A stretch of DNA of 64,000 nucleotides, taken from Duganella aquatilis. Its GTDB lineage: Bacteria > Pseudomonadota > Gammaproteobacteria > Burkholderiales > Burkholderiaceae_D. The stretch's first letter is position 1. Every line of letters starts with the position of its first letter. The stretch spans positions 124,001-188,000 of the forward strand of contig NZ_WKJL01000011.1 of NCBI RefSeq assembly GCF_009674565.1, in the 5' to 3' direction. The position numbers were made by a program, and so were the translations under genes. Below, one piece after another: positions 32,938 to 40,555 of the stretch. The notes beneath the pieces were generated by a model, which saw only the letters and a program-made list of their open reading frames with translations, was not told where the DNA came from and made no database searches.

Positions 32938-34467
32938 ATGACCATCATAAAGCAAGAAGACCTGATCGAATCCGTTGCCGCCGCGCTTCAGTACATCAGC
33001 TACTACCATCCAGCCGATTACATCGAGCACCTGGCCCGCGCCTACGAGCACGAGCAAAGCCCGGCCGCCAAGGACGCCATCGCGCAGATCCTGACCAACT
33101 CGCGCATGTGCGCCGAGGGCAAGCGTCCGATCTGCCAGGACACCGGCATCGTCAACGTCTTCCTGAAGATCGGCATGGGTGTGCGCTTTGAAGGCTTCAC
33201 CGGCACCGTCACCGACGCTGTCAACGAAGGCGTGCGCCGCGCCTACAACTACGACGACAACAAGCTGCGCGCCTCGATCGTGGCCGACCCGCACTTCGAC
33301 CGCAAGAACACCAAGGACAACACACCAGCCGTGGTCCACATGGAACTGGTGGAAGGCGATACCGTCGACGTCAAGGTCGCAGCCAAAGGCGGCGGCTCGG
33401 AAAACAAATCGAAGATGATCATGATGAATCCATCCGATTCGCTGATCGACTGGGTACTGAAAACCGTGCCGACCATGGGCGCCGGCTGGTGCCCGCCAGG
33501 CATGCTGGGCATCGGCATCGGCGGCACCGCCGAGAAGGCCATGCTGATGGCCAAGGAAGTGCTGATGGAAGACATCGACATGTTCGAGCTGAAGCAGCGC
33601 GGCCCGCAGAACAAGCTGGAAGAACTGCGTATCGAACTGTGCGACAAGATCAACGCGCTGGGCATCGGCGCGCAAGGCCTGGGCGGCCTGACCACCGTGC
33701 TGGACGTGAAGATCATGATGCACCCGACGCACGCCGCGTCGAAGCCGGTCGCCATGATTCCGAACTGCGCCGCCACCCGCCACGGCCACTTCGTGCTGGA
33801 CGGCTCCGGTCCTGCCTACATGACGCCGCCACCGCTGTCGACCTGGCCTGATGTGTCGTGGGCGCCGGACACCGAGAAATCGAAACGCGTCGACCTGAAC
33901 ACGCTGACCAAGGAAGAAGTCGCTTCGTGGAAGCCGGGCCAGACCCTGCTGTTGAACGGCAAAATGCTGACCGGCCGCGACGCCGCGCACAAGCGCATCC
34001 AGGACATGCTGGCCAAGGGCGAAGAGCTGCCGGTGGACTTCAAGAACCGCGTCATCTACTACGTCGGCCCGGTCGATCCGGTGCGTGACGAAGTGGTCGG
34101 CCCGGCCGGTCCTACCACCGCCACCCGCATGGACAAGTTCACCGACATGATGCTGGAGAAAACCGGTCTGATCGCGATGATCGGCAAGGCCGAGCGCGGC
34201 CCTGCCGCCATCGAGTCGATCAAGAAGCACCAGTCGGCCTACCTGATGGCGGTCGGTGGTTCGGCCTACCTGGTGTCGAAAGCCATCAAGCAGTCGAAAG
34301 TGCTGGGCTTTGCCGACATGGGCATGGAAGCGATCTACGAGTTCGACGTGGTCGACATGCCGGTCACCGTGGCCGTCGATTCGCAAGGCACGTCGGTGCA
34401 CAACACCGGCCCTGCGGAATGGAAGACCCGCATCGAGCAGCTGAACGTGCCTGTTGTGACGGCCTGA
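32938..34467 (+). CDS. Fumarate hydratase, class I (iron-sulfur)
   Basis: TCA-cycle enzyme interconverting fumarate and malate. 509 residues, a single-chain class I enzyme. The three cluster-binding cysteines appear in RPICQDTGIVNVF, MGAGWCPPGMLGIG and AMIPNCAATRHGHF. The C-terminal beta domain (MLTGRDAAHKRIQDML, VGPVDPVRDEVVGPAGPTTA) is complete. Its 4Fe-4S cluster makes it oxidant-sensitive. Its TGA shares one base with the ATG of murI. Confidence 0.96.
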   Translation: MTIIKQEDLIESVAAALQYISYYHPADYIEHLARAYEHEQSPAAKDAIAQILTNSRMCAEGKRPICQDTGIVNVFLKIGMGVRFEGFTGTVTDAVNEGVRRAYNYDDNKLRASIVADPHFDRKNTKDNTPAVVHMELVEGDTVDVKVAAKGGGSENKSKMIMMNPSDSLIDWVLKTVPTMGAGWCPPGMLGIGIGGTAEKAMLMAKEVLMEDIDMFELKQRGPQNKLEELRIELCDKINALGIGAQGLGGLTTVLDVKIMMHPTHAASKPVAMIPNCAATRHGHFVLDGSGPAYMTPPPLSTWPDVSWAPDTEKSKRVDLNTLTKEEVASWKPGQTLLLNGKMLTGRDAAHKRIQDMLAKGEELPVDFKNRVIYYVGPVDPVRDEVVGPAGPTTATRMDKFTDMMLEKTGLIAMIGKAERGPAAIESIKKHQSAYLMAVGGSAYLVSKAIKQSKVLGFADMGMEAIYEFDVVDMPVTVAVDSQGTSVHNTGPAEWKTRIEQLNVPVVTA

Positions 34468-35297
34468 TGCAGATCGCCCACGCTCCCGGTTCGCCCATCG
34501 GCGTTTTCGATTCCGGCGTGGGCGGCCTGTCGGTGCTGCGCCACATCCGCGCGCAGCTGCCGCACGAAGACTTGATGTACTTCGCCGATTCCGGCCACGC
34601 CCCGTACGGCGACAAGACCGAGCAGTATGTGGTCGACCGTGCGCTGGCGGTGACGGATTATCTGTTGTCGCACGGCGCCAAGGCGCTGGTGGTGGCGTGC
34701 AATACCGCCACCGTGGCCGCCATCAAGGCGGTGCGGGCGAAATATCCGGAACTGCCGGTGGTGGGCGTCGAGCCCGGCCTGAAGCCGGCCGCGGCGGCCA
34801 CGCACAACGGCAAGGTCGGCGTGCTGGCGACGGCGCGCACGCTCAAGGGCGACAAGTTCCTGCAACTGCGCGAGCAGATCAGCGCGGCCACCCAGGCCGA
34901 GTTCCTTCTGCAGCCGGCGGTGGGCCTGGTCGACGAGATTGAAAAAGGCAACCTGCACGCGCCGGCCATCGGCGCCATGCTGGAACGCTACATCGCGCCG
35001 CTGCTGGAGCAAGGCGCCGATACGCTGGTGCTGGGCTGCACCCACTACCCGTTTGTCCGCGACGGCATCGAACGCGTGCTGCGCGACCATGCGCGCGCGG
35101 ACGTCACGCTGATCGACACCGGCGACGCCGTGGCGCGCCAGCTGGGCCGCCTGCTGGAGGCTGCCGGCCTGCTGCATGCCGGCGCCGATGGCAAGGCCAT
35201 CCTGCGCGGCTACACCACCGGCGACGCGGCCGCCCTGGCGCAAGCCTTCGCCGATTTGCTGGGCCTGAAGCCGGACGTGGAAAAGGTTGATGTTTAA
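34467..35297 (+). CDS. murI: Glutamate racemase
   Basis: Makes D-glutamate for peptidoglycan. 276 residues. N-terminal signature IGVFDSGVGGLSVLRHI; the two catalytic cysteines are in LVVACNTATVAAIKA near 75 and LVLGCTHYPFVRDG near 189. ATG at 34467 overlaps the fumarase stop by one base (TGATG), so translation is coupled. Pairing of fumarase and murI is common in related betaproteobacteria. Confidence 0.96.
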   Translation: MQIAHAPGSPIGVFDSGVGGLSVLRHIRAQLPHEDLMYFADSGHAPYGDKTEQYVVDRALAVTDYLLSHGAKALVVACNTATVAAIKAVRAKYPELPVVGVEPGLKPAAAATHNGKVGVLATARTLKGDKFLQLREQISAATQAEFLLQPAVGLVDEIEKGNLHAPAIGAMLERYIAPLLEQGADTLVLGCTHYPFVRDGIERVLRDHARADVTLIDTGDAVARQLGRLLEAAGLLHAGADGKAILRGYTTGDAAALAQAFADLLGLKPDVEKVDV

Positions 35298-35335
35298 GCC
35301 ATGGGCCGAGGCTGAAAAGAATGCTGCAATTAAAT

Positions 35336-35364
35336 TTGCAGGAATCGGAACTGGCTTGTATAAT
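35336..35364 (+). promoter_or_regulatory. Promoter of tRNA-His
   Basis: TTGCAG, a 17-bp spacer and a perfect TATAAT (35359-35364) end about 48 bp before the tRNA. The predicted start is near 35371. Confidence 0.8.
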
Positions 35365-35411
35365 TCTGGCTCGTTGTTCAGCACTAGTTGAACAGCAAGT
35401 AGTAAATCAGC

Positions 35412-35488
35412 GGTGGCTGTAGCTCAGTTGGTAGAGTCCAGGATTGTGATTCCTGTTGTCGTGGGTTCGAGCCCCATCAGCCACCCCA
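35412..35488 (+). tRNA. tRNA-His (GTG anticodon)
   Basis: Cloverleaf with the extra 5' G (G-1) opposite C73 that marks histidine tRNA. Acceptor GTGGCTG pairs with CAGCCAC, the anticodon loop contains GTG, the T-arm is GGGTTCGAGCCCC and CCA is encoded. Confidence 0.97.
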
Positions 35489-35803
35489 AATTTCTTATAA
35501 GAATCAGAAGCTTATAAGAGATGCTGAAGTTAAGAAGATCAAGCTGCCGATGGCAGCTTTTTTTTCGTCCCGCCGCCAGGTGAAACTCATCCCCTAAAGC
35601 GCCAGCTCGCTTGCTGTTGCCCCTCCTCCGCGGTTTTTGACGTTGGATTGGCAACTTGGTAGTATTGCGTACCCCTCCACGGACATGTTTCTTTTTTATA
35701 CAACCCAATCGCTTGCGCGTTTGGGATCGTCAACCCTGGTTTACACATGCTTTGGGGCGATCACCCATTTGCATGGGCCAGAAAATTTATCGTGAAATAA
35801 GCA
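35489..35803. other. Intergenic region after tRNA-His
   Basis: Apart from the terminator at 35541-35565 no gene or strong signal was recognised. An apparent 94-residue minus-strand frame here reads through the tRNA and is considered spurious. Confidence 0.6.
35541..35565 (+). terminator. tRNA-His terminator
   Basis: AAGCTGCC-GAT-GGCAGCTT hairpin followed by a run of T. Confidence 0.92.
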
Positions 35804-37672
35804 ATGGCCAACGAAACGAGTAAACAAATGGCGCGACGTTCCACGGACAGGCGCTTCGTCACGCGCTGGTTCGTCGGGCATGGTATCGACATCGGCTGTG
35901 GTCCTGATCCATTGTCAAAGTTCGCCGACTTTCTGCCTTTGATGAAATCGCTACGTCCCTGGGATATGCCGGATGGCGATGCCATGGTCATGGCGGGCGT
36001 GAGCGATGAAAGTTATGACTTCGTGCACTCCAGTCATTGCCTGGAGCACCTGGTCAACCCGATCGAGGCGATGAAGAACTGGATACGCATTTGCCGCAAA
36101 GGCGGGCATCTGGTCCTGACCATCCCTGACGAAGATTTGTACGAGCAGGGTGTGTGGCCATCCACGTTCAACTCGGATCACAAATGGACGTTCACCATCT
36201 ACAAGTCGGCCAGCTGGTCGCCGCGATCCATCAACGTGCTGGAACTGCTCGCAGCGTTCCGCGATACGGTTGAAATTCTGAAAATCGAAAAGCTCGATGC
36301 CAGCTTCCATTATGGCCAGCCGCGCTACGATCAGTCGTTGCACACCATGTCCGAGTCGGGCATCGAGATCGTGCTGCGCAAGCGCGATGAAGCAACTGCG
36401 AAACCGGCCGCCAGCGAGCAGGAGGCTGCTGAACTCATCGCGCAGGCGGGTCAACTGTTGCAGCAAGGCCGGGCGGAAGACGCCAAAACAATTGCCTCGC
36501 GCGCCGTGGAAATCGCGCCGCAGGATACGCGGGCGATTCTGGCGCTCTGCGATGTCTACGATGCACTGGAGCTGTTCGACGAAGAGATTCAGCTATTGGA
36601 GGAGAAGCGGTCGTGCTTCCCGGCGCCGGATGCCGTCTGGCTGCGCCAAGGCTTTTGCCACGAGCATGCGGGCCGCACGGATGCAGCCCTGCACTGCTTC
36701 GAACAAGCCCTCGCGCTCAATCCCGCATCGGCGCTGGCGCACATTTATGCAGGCAGGCAGTTGATGCGCAAGGGCGAGTTTTCACGCGGACTGCGGGAAA
36801 TGATCTGGATGTGGCATGGCAAGAATCCGGAACTGGGGCTGACCCAGCAGGCAGGCATTTTTGCCGATGAAAGCGCACGCAGCACGCTGCCGGGCAAGCC
36901 GCTGCTGTTGGTGGCGGACAGTGGCCTGGGCGACTCGATACAGTTTGTTCGCTATGCCCGCCAGCTGAAAGCCGCTGGGGCCAATGTCGCCGTGCAGGTG
37001 CCGCCGACGCTGGCAAGGCTGTTTCAGCACGCGGACGGCGTGGACCTGGTTTCCACTCCCGACAGCCCGCCATCCGGCGCGTGGACCACGGTTCCAATGC
37101 ACAACCTGATGTGCGCGTTCGACACGACGCTCGAAACCATCCCCGCGCAGACGCCCTATCTGCGTGCGGACGAAAGGGAAGCGGCGCAATGGCGTGAGCG
37201 TTTGCAGGATTTTCGCGGGCTGCGCGTCGGCTTATGCTGGGGCGGCAATCCTGGCTTTCCACGCGACCGGGCACGTTCGGTGCCCTTTGCCCTGATGGCC
37301 CGTTTGCTGGACCAGCCTGGCGTGACATTTTTCTCGCTGCAAAAGGACGCCGACCACCAGGCCCCCAACCTGATCGACTGGACATCCGAGCTGCACGACA
37401 TGGCGGCAACTGCGGCGCTGGTGCAGAACCTGGATCTGGTCATCAGCGTGGATTCCGCAGTGGCGCACCTGGCCGGCGCGCTGGGACGGGAAGTCTGGCT
37501 GCTGAATCGCTTCGATACATGCTGGCGTTGGCTTGAAGAACGCACGGACAGCCCATGGTATCCAAACATGACGCTATTCCGGCAGCACGCTCCGAAAGCG
37601 TGGCCGGAGGTGATGGATCGGGTCAGCGCCGCGCTGGCGGATCTGGCGACGTCGTTCGAGCGTGGCCGTTGA
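35804..37672 (+). CDS. Fusion: SAM methyltransferase - TPR - GT9-like glycosyltransferase
   Basis: 622 residues in three parts. Residues 25-190 are a class I methyltransferase (GHGIDIGCGPDP, then DESYDFVHSSHCLEHLVNP). Residues 205-345 are two or more tetratricopeptide repeats (AAELIAQAGQLLQQGRAEDA, AALHCFEQALALNPASALAH). Residues 355-615 resemble ADP-heptose:LPS heptosyltransferase-like GT-B domains (VADSGLGDSIQFVRYA, VGLCWGGNPGFPRDR, LDLVISVDSAVAHLAGALGR). It probably modifies a cell-surface glycan or glycoprotein, with TPRs docking the substrate. There is no signal peptide. TPR-GT fusions are common in Proteobacteria; the added N-terminal methyltransferase is less so. ATG at 35804; weak ribosome site. 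Confidence 0.85.
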   Translation: MANETSKQMARRSTDRRFVTRWFVGHGIDIGCGPDPLSKFADFLPLMKSLRPWDMPDGDAMVMAGVSDESYDFVHSSHCLEHLVNPIEAMKNWIRICRKGGHLVLTIPDEDLYEQGVWPSTFNSDHKWTFTIYKSASWSPRSINVLELLAAFRDTVEILKIEKLDASFHYGQPRYDQSLHTMSESGIEIVLRKRDEATAKPAASEQEAAELIAQAGQLLQQGRAEDAKTIASRAVEIAPQDTRAILALCDVYDALELFDEEIQLLEEKRSCFPAPDAVWLRQGFCHEHAGRTDAALHCFEQALALNPASALAHIYAGRQLMRKGEFSRGLREMIWMWHGKNPELGLTQQAGIFADESARSTLPGKPLLLVADSGLGDSIQFVRYARQLKAAGANVAVQVPPTLARLFQHADGVDLVSTPDSPPSGAWTTVPMHNLMCAFDTTLETIPAQTPYLRADEREAAQWRERLQDFRGLRVGLCWGGNPGFPRDRARSVPFALMARLLDQPGVTFFSLQKDADHQAPNLIDWTSELHDMAATAALVQNLDLVISVDSAVAHLAGALGREVWLLNRFDTCWRWLEERTDSPWYPNMTLFRQHAPKAWPEVMDRVSAALADLATSFERGR

Positions 37673-37709
37673 GAACATGACGCCTCTCACCGTCCGCCCA
37701 TAAAATGAA

Positions 37710-37735
37710 AAGCCCAGTCTCCGGACTGGGCTTTT
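37710..37735. terminator. Bidirectional terminator
   Basis: AAGCCCAGTC-TCCG-GACTGGGCTT hairpin flanked by A-rich and T-rich runs, between convergent genes. Confidence 0.92.
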
Positions 37736-37783
37736 TGCCTTTCAGCCGCCGTTTGATACACCTTTACGCTGACATACGCGGCG

Positions 37784-38191
37784 CTAGGTTTTGGCTGCGG
37801 CGCGCTGGGCGCGGATTTGTACGGCGATGTTTTCCAGCGTGTCCATCACCGCGCCGGGCGTAAAGGGTTTGACGATGTAGCCTTTGGCGCCGTTGCGCAA
37901 GGATTGCTCCACGGTGCTGCGCTCGGCGCTGGCCGTGACCATCAGCACCGCCGCTTTCGGCTGCTTCTCGCCGATCCAGTTCAACAGGCTCAGGCCATCG
38001 CCATCGGGCAGCTGCACATCGAGGCAGATGATGTCGGCGCGCTGCGAACGCAGGCGCGTGCGGGCCGATTCGGCCGTGGCGGCATCGCCCACCACGTCGA
38101 ATTTGTCGCCCTGGATAATCACGCGCAACAAGCTGCGCGTCATTTCGTTGTCGTCAATAATGAAAACGCTCAGTCCCTGGTGCAATGGCAT
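37784..38191 (-). CDS. Single-domain CheY-like response regulator
   Basis: 135 residues, a receiver domain without output. Acidic pocket VFIIDDNEMTRS near 11-13, phospho-acceptor Asp in IICLDVQLPDGDGLS near 57, Thr in AVLMVTASAE near 85 and Lys in GYIVKPFTPG near 107. Such proteins act by protein contact, for example at the flagellar switch or in a phosphorelay. ATG at 38191 with AGGAGA upstream. No kinase is adjacent; the orphan hybrid kinase at 14184-16556 is one possible partner. Confidence 0.93.
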   Translation of the reverse strand: MPLHQGLSVFIIDDNEMTRSLLRVIIQGDKFDVVGDAATAESARTRLRSQRADIICLDVQLPDGDGLSLLNWIGEKQPKAAVLMVTASAERSTVEQSLRNGAKGYIVKPFTPGAVMDTLENIAVQIRAQRAAAKT

Positions 38192-38378
38192 GCAGGTTCT
38201 CCTGTGGCTATCATGCTGCCAACTATAACGCAATGTCCTTACGAATGCGTAACGTTACAACATTTTGACCCGGCCTATTGCCCGCTGGAACCGAATTCCC
38301 GCTACAATGGAACGATCGTTTGCATTCCCATGCAAAGCCTCGCAATACCTCTACTGATCCCCAGAATCGCATAAGTGT

Positions 38379-38828
38379 ATGTCTCAAGAAAAAGCCCCTA
38401 CTGAAGTCAGTACCTACAGCAAAGATACGCCGGTCGGCCGCCCCGATACCGATGGCCGCGCCGGCGTGTTTGTCCCTTCGCCATCGTTTGACGCCGGCGC
38501 CAACGCCGCCATCCGCATGGGCGCCGGCATCGTCGGTTTCGGCAACCCGGACGGCACGCTGACCGTCTATTTCGAAGCCAACCGCTTCGACGAAACCAGC
38601 CTGCACAAGTGGGAAAACAAGGCGCGCAAGGCCTACGACCGCATGGTCATGGGGGCGCCGACCGTTTCCAAGGCCAAGATCAACGCCAGCATGCTGGAGC
38701 AGATCGGCATCATCGACGGCATGGGCATCCACCTCAAGCAGCCGGAACGCCTGGAGCAATGGCTGGCCCTGAGCAACGCGCAGGATACCGCACCGGCCGG
38801 CCCGGTCACGCTGTGGAAAACCAAATAA
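38379..38828 (+). CDS. Conserved-looking protein of unknown function
   Basis: 149 residues, soluble, not recognised. The first 45 residues are polar and probably disordered (SQEKAPTEVSTYSKDTPVGR). The rest appears folded, with a strand-rich part (GIVGFGNPDGTLTVYFEANR) and helices (HKWENKARKAYDRMV, KINASMLEQIGIIDGMGIHL). Good codon composition for the core genome supports a real gene. The ATG has no obvious ribosome site. Confidence 0.6.
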   Translation: MSQEKAPTEVSTYSKDTPVGRPDTDGRAGVFVPSPSFDAGANAAIRMGAGIVGFGNPDGTLTVYFEANRFDETSLHKWENKARKAYDRMVMGAPTVSKAKINASMLEQIGIIDGMGIHLKQPERLEQWLALSNAQDTAPAGPVTLWKTK

Positions 38829-38955
38829 AAGTTGACTGAGAGATAGACGCAAGCTTTAGTCCTACATTTTGTCGGACATTTGGCTGATTCCTGGAAGACA
38901 GGCCGTGGACTATTCTGGAGTTATTCCAGTTCCCACCCACTTTCAGGAGCCTGTC

Positions 38956-39075
38956 ATGGCACGTTATCTACACATCGCATTTGGCGCACTGCTGATCACG
39001 GTAGCCGGCGCATCGGCCTATGAACTGTGCTCGGAAAACGTGCTGCACCAGTCATCCATCTACGTGCTGCGCTAA
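38956..39075 (+). CDS. 39-residue membrane-anchored or exported peptide
   Basis: Begins MARYLHIAFGALLITVAGAS, a hydrophobic signal or anchor, and ends with a short polar tail containing one Cys (YELCSENVLHQSSIYVLR). A strong ribosome site (CAGGAGCCTGTC before ATG) and the terminator right after the stop (39097-39142) support expression as its own unit. Function unknown. Confidence 0.6.
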   Translation: MARYLHIAFGALLITVAGASAYELCSENVLHQSSIYVLR

Positions 39076-39096
39076 GCGTCGCAGCCCCACCAGACG

Positions 39097-39142
39097 AAAA
39101 AAAATCCCGCCGCGCCTTCAACAGGCGCCAGCGGGATTTTTT
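39097..39142. terminator. Bidirectional terminator
   Basis: AAAATCCCGC and GCGGGATTTTTT form the outer stem, with a GCGCC/GGCGC inner stem, between the convergent small peptide and lipoprotein genes. Confidence 0.9.
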
Positions 39143-39156
39143 ACGTCCGCGAGCGA

Positions 39157-39561
39157 TCAACGGCGGTGGTAGCCGCCCCAGCCGCGTCCACCCCAGCCAC
39201 GGCCGCCGCCGCAGCACCAGCGGCCGAACGAAAAGTCCAGGCCGATCGATACCGGCGGGTAGTAATACGACGGCGCCGGTGCGTAATACACGGGCGTCGG
39301 GGCGTAGTACACCGGCTGGGTGACGTAGGTGGTGGTGGTGGCGTAGCTCGGGTCGGTGCTGTAGGCAACGCGCGCCGGCTGCTGCGCCGGCAACTCTTCA
39401 GTCCAGGTGCCCGATTGGGTTTGCGCACCGGCCGGCAGCACCGACACGGTGTGCCACTGGTACGGGTCCTGCACGCGGGCAGTGGTGTAATAAGCTGGAC
39501 GCTGCGTGGCGCAGCCGGTCAGCGCCGCCAGCGCGGCAACGGCGATAACGATAGTTTTCAT
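39157..39561 (-). CDS. Tyr/Pro-rich small lipoprotein
   Basis: 134 residues. Lipoprotein signal peptide (MKTIVIAVAALAALTGCATQ, lipobox LTGC with Cys 17). The mature part is rich in Tyr, Pro and Thr with YYAP repeats (QPVYYAPTPVYYAPAPSYYY) and a Gly/Trp-rich end (GGRGWGGRGWGG). Probably anchored in the outer membrane; such low-complexity lipoproteins have no assigned biochemical role. Downstream terminator shared with the convergent peptide gene. Confidence 0.75.
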   Translation of the reverse strand: MKTIVIAVAALAALTGCATQRPAYYTTARVQDPYQWHTVSVLPAGAQTQSGTWTEELPAQQPARVAYSTDPSYATTTTYVTQPVYYAPTPVYYAPAPSYYYPPVSIGLDFSFGRWCCGGGRGWGGRGWGGYHRR

Positions 39562-39652
39562 GGCGGTTTCTCCTCAATCCAGATCGTACTATATAAGGAA
39601 GCGCGCTGCGCTTCGCGCCCCATTACAGTTTATTACAACCGGCCCGATACAC

Positions 39653-39684
39653 GAAAAAAAAGGAACCGCGCGGGTTCCTTTTTT
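39653..39684. terminator. Terminator after the first TonB-C protein
   Basis: AAGGAACC-GCGCG-GGTTCCTT hairpin with A-run and T-run on its sides, acting on the minus-strand gene that ends at 39702. Confidence 0.9.
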
Positions 39685-39701
39685 GCTCAGGCCGTAGCCG
39701 C

Positions 39702-40043
39702 TCAGTCCAGTTTCCAGGCGTAATCCACCTTGGTCCAGGTTTCGGCCGGGGCGCCGTCCTTGGTGCCCGGCTTGAACTTGCAGGCGCTCAGCGCCTTGAT
39801 GGCGGCCTTGTCCAGATTCTTGAAACCGCTGCTCTTGTCCACTTTCGAGTCCGCAACGCTGCCGTCCGGCTTGACCAGGAACGACATCGACACCGTACCC
39901 TGCTCTTCGTTCATCAGGGATGCTTTCGGATATTCGGCTTTGCAATTCTTGGCATCGAACGATGCAGGAACTTCAGCGGCAAAAGCGGTGCCCGATACCA
40001 GCACTGCTGCGATCACACTCAACCAACGCTTGTTTGTAAACAT
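39702..40043 (-). CDS. Periplasmic TonB C-terminal-domain protein, copy 1
   Basis: 113 residues. A signal peptide (MFTNKRWLSVIAAVLVSGTA, cleaved at AFA-AE) is followed directly by a TonB C-terminal fold (CKAEYPKASLMNEEQGTVSM, then FKNLDKAAIKALSACKFKPG). Unlike true TonB it has no membrane anchor and no Pro-rich spacer. Two cysteines (KNCKAE, SACKFK) could form a disulfide. Paralogue of the next gene, about 75 percent identical by eye. It might bind TonB boxes or peptidoglycan; function unproven. Confidence 0.85.
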   Translation of the reverse strand: MFTNKRWLSVIAAVLVSGTAFAAEVPASFDAKNCKAEYPKASLMNEEQGTVSMSFLVKPDGSVADSKVDKSSGFKNLDKAAIKALSACKFKPGTKDGAPAETWTKVDYAWKLD

Positions 40044-40078
40044 CTGATTTCCCCAAAAGTGTAAGAATCCGGCGAGCA

Positions 40079-40099
40079 GGCCATGCCCTGTGCATGGCC
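40079..40099. other. Intergenic hairpin between the TonB-C paralogues
   Basis: GGCCATGC (40079-40086) and GCATGGCC (40092-40099) form a perfect 8-bp stem with a 5-nt loop and no T-run. Could be an mRNA stabiliser for the upstream paralogue. Confidence 0.55.
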
Positions 40100-40112
40100 C
40101 GGTTGAGACTGA

Positions 40113-40445
40113 TTACAGCTTCCAGCTGTAGTCGACCTTGGTCCAGGTCTGGGCTACAGCGCCATCCTTGGTGCCTGGCTTGAATTTGCAGGCGCTCAGT
40201 GCTTTCAGGGCGGCTTTATCGAGGTTTTTGTAACCGCTCGATTTTTCCACTTTGGAATCCATGACGTTGCCGTCGGCGCCGACCAGGAAGGCCATGGTGA
40301 CGTCGCCCTGCTCTTCATTCATCAGCGAGGCTTTTGGATATTCCGCTTTGCAGTTTTTGTCGTTCAGCGAAGCTGGCACTTCAGCGGCGAACACAGCCGA
40401 AGTAGCGAAGGACAGGATGGCGGCGGTGAATACAGACTTGTTCAT
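40113..40445 (-). CDS. Periplasmic TonB C-terminal-domain protein, copy 2
   Basis: 110 residues. Same architecture as its neighbour: signal peptide MNKSVFTAAILSFATSAVFA, then TonB-C fold with the same cysteines. Differences concentrate in the signal peptide and the central strand (MAFLVGADGNVMDSKVEKSS). ATG at 40445 is preceded by GGGAAA. Tandem duplication with a retained core points to selection for dosage or division of labour. Confidence 0.85.
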   Translation of the reverse strand: MNKSVFTAAILSFATSAVFAAEVPASLNDKNCKAEYPKASLMNEEQGDVTMAFLVGADGNVMDSKVEKSSGYKNLDKAALKALSACKFKPGTKDGAVAQTWTKVDYSWKL

Positions 40446-40555
40446 ATTACGATTTCCCAACAATTTGTTATTAACGACTGGTTAAACGAACTCCACAGCG
40501 GGCCATCTGTCCACAACAGCGGACGGCAGACTGCGGCAAATAGTTTCAGAACTGC

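Noticed and set aside
35424-35708. 94-residue minus-strand frame ending GWLMGLEPTTTGITILDSTN
   Set aside because: It is the antisense of tRNA-His and its terminator; this type of translation is a well-known false gene call.
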